From contig CAZUMJ010000052.1 of NCBI GenBank assembly GCA_964621605.1, forward strand, positions 1-16,678: a stretch of DNA of 16,678 bases, read 5' to 3'. Numbering within the stretch: the stretch's first letter is position 1; each line of letters starts with the position of its first letter. Shown here piece after piece: positions 16,587 through 16,678 of the stretch. The notes under the pieces were generated by a model. It was not told the DNA's origin. It was given only the letters and a program-made list of their open reading frames with translations, and ran no database searches. The stretch is from CAZUMJ01 sp964621605. Lineage in GTDB: Bacteria; Actinomycetota; Acidimicrobiia; Acidimicrobiales; Iamiaceae. Position numbers and translations under genes: made by a program.

Positions 16587-16678
16587 ATGCGAGCTTCCTT
16601 TTTGATTCGTCGCAGCACCGCGATGTTGGCGGCGGTGGTGTTCGCCGCAGTGGGCCTGAGTGCCTGCACGCCTGCGAG
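16587..16678 (+). CDS. Putative lipoprotein, only the signal peptide in the window
   Basis: The frame opens at the ATG at 16587 and runs off the window end (30 codons plus 2 bases). The visible peptide has the order MRASFLIRR, then a hydrophobic core AMLAAVVFAAVG, then the lipobox LSAC with Cys27. That is a textbook signal-peptidase-II signal, so the mature protein should be anchored to the outer face of the cytoplasmic membrane. A purine-rich AAAGGTGGAGG lies just upstream as ribosome site. Nothing of the mature domain is visible, so no function can be given. Many actinobacterial solute-binding proteins start this way. Confidence 0.72.
   Translation, partial: MRASFLIRRSTAMLAAVVFAAVGLSACTPA

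Overview
This window is high-GC DNA with an actinobacterial gene content. Three genes point that way: a UvrD2-type helicase ending in an HRDC domain, a Kgd/OdhA-type fused 2-oxoglutarate dehydrogenase, and an EttA close to the mycobacterial form. Several genes also appear to start at a bare ATG or GTG just downstream of a TANNNT -10 box, the leaderless pattern common in Actinobacteria. A lineage such as Acidimicrobiia fits, but I infer this from protein character without a search. A run of exactly 100 N (8273-8372) shows that this is a draft or metagenome scaffold.

Layout. 1-1493 (minus): a secreted, probably lipid-anchored protein that acquires a HGGGF esterase motif near residue 468 and runs off the window edge. 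It has no stop codon inside the window. 1603-4165 (plus): uvrD2, then a DUF2505/SRPBCC-like gene one base later. 4234-7995 (minus): a tight three-gene unit read as xthA (exonuclease III), then a hotdog thioesterase, then a CPA2-type cation/proton antiporter with C-terminal USP-like domains. 8127-9538 (minus): a NYN-domain ribonuclease with an S1-like domain and a lysine/alanine histone-H1-like tail; the assembly gap sits in this tail. 9635-10381 (plus): a HAD-like hydrolase with an odd insertion. 10563-14198 (minus): kgd. 14586-16265 (plus): ettA. 16266-16586: intergenic DNA with a cluster of palindromic repeats. 16587 to the end (plus): the signal peptide of a second lipoprotein.

Most of this is housekeeping: DNA repair (UvrD2, exonuclease III), the TCA cycle (Kgd), energy-sensing translation control (EttA) and ion homeostasis (CPA2-USP). 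I see no phage, transposon, CRISPR array, toxin-antitoxin pair or defence island, and no clearly new multi-gene system. The points most worth a second look are the recurrent TANNNT-to-start architecture at five transcription-unit starts, the palindromic repeat cluster after ettA, the NYN-S1-histone-tail protein with its mis-sized gap, the repeat-plus-esterase lipoprotein, and the HAD protein with a degenerate first motif and a repeat-built insertion.
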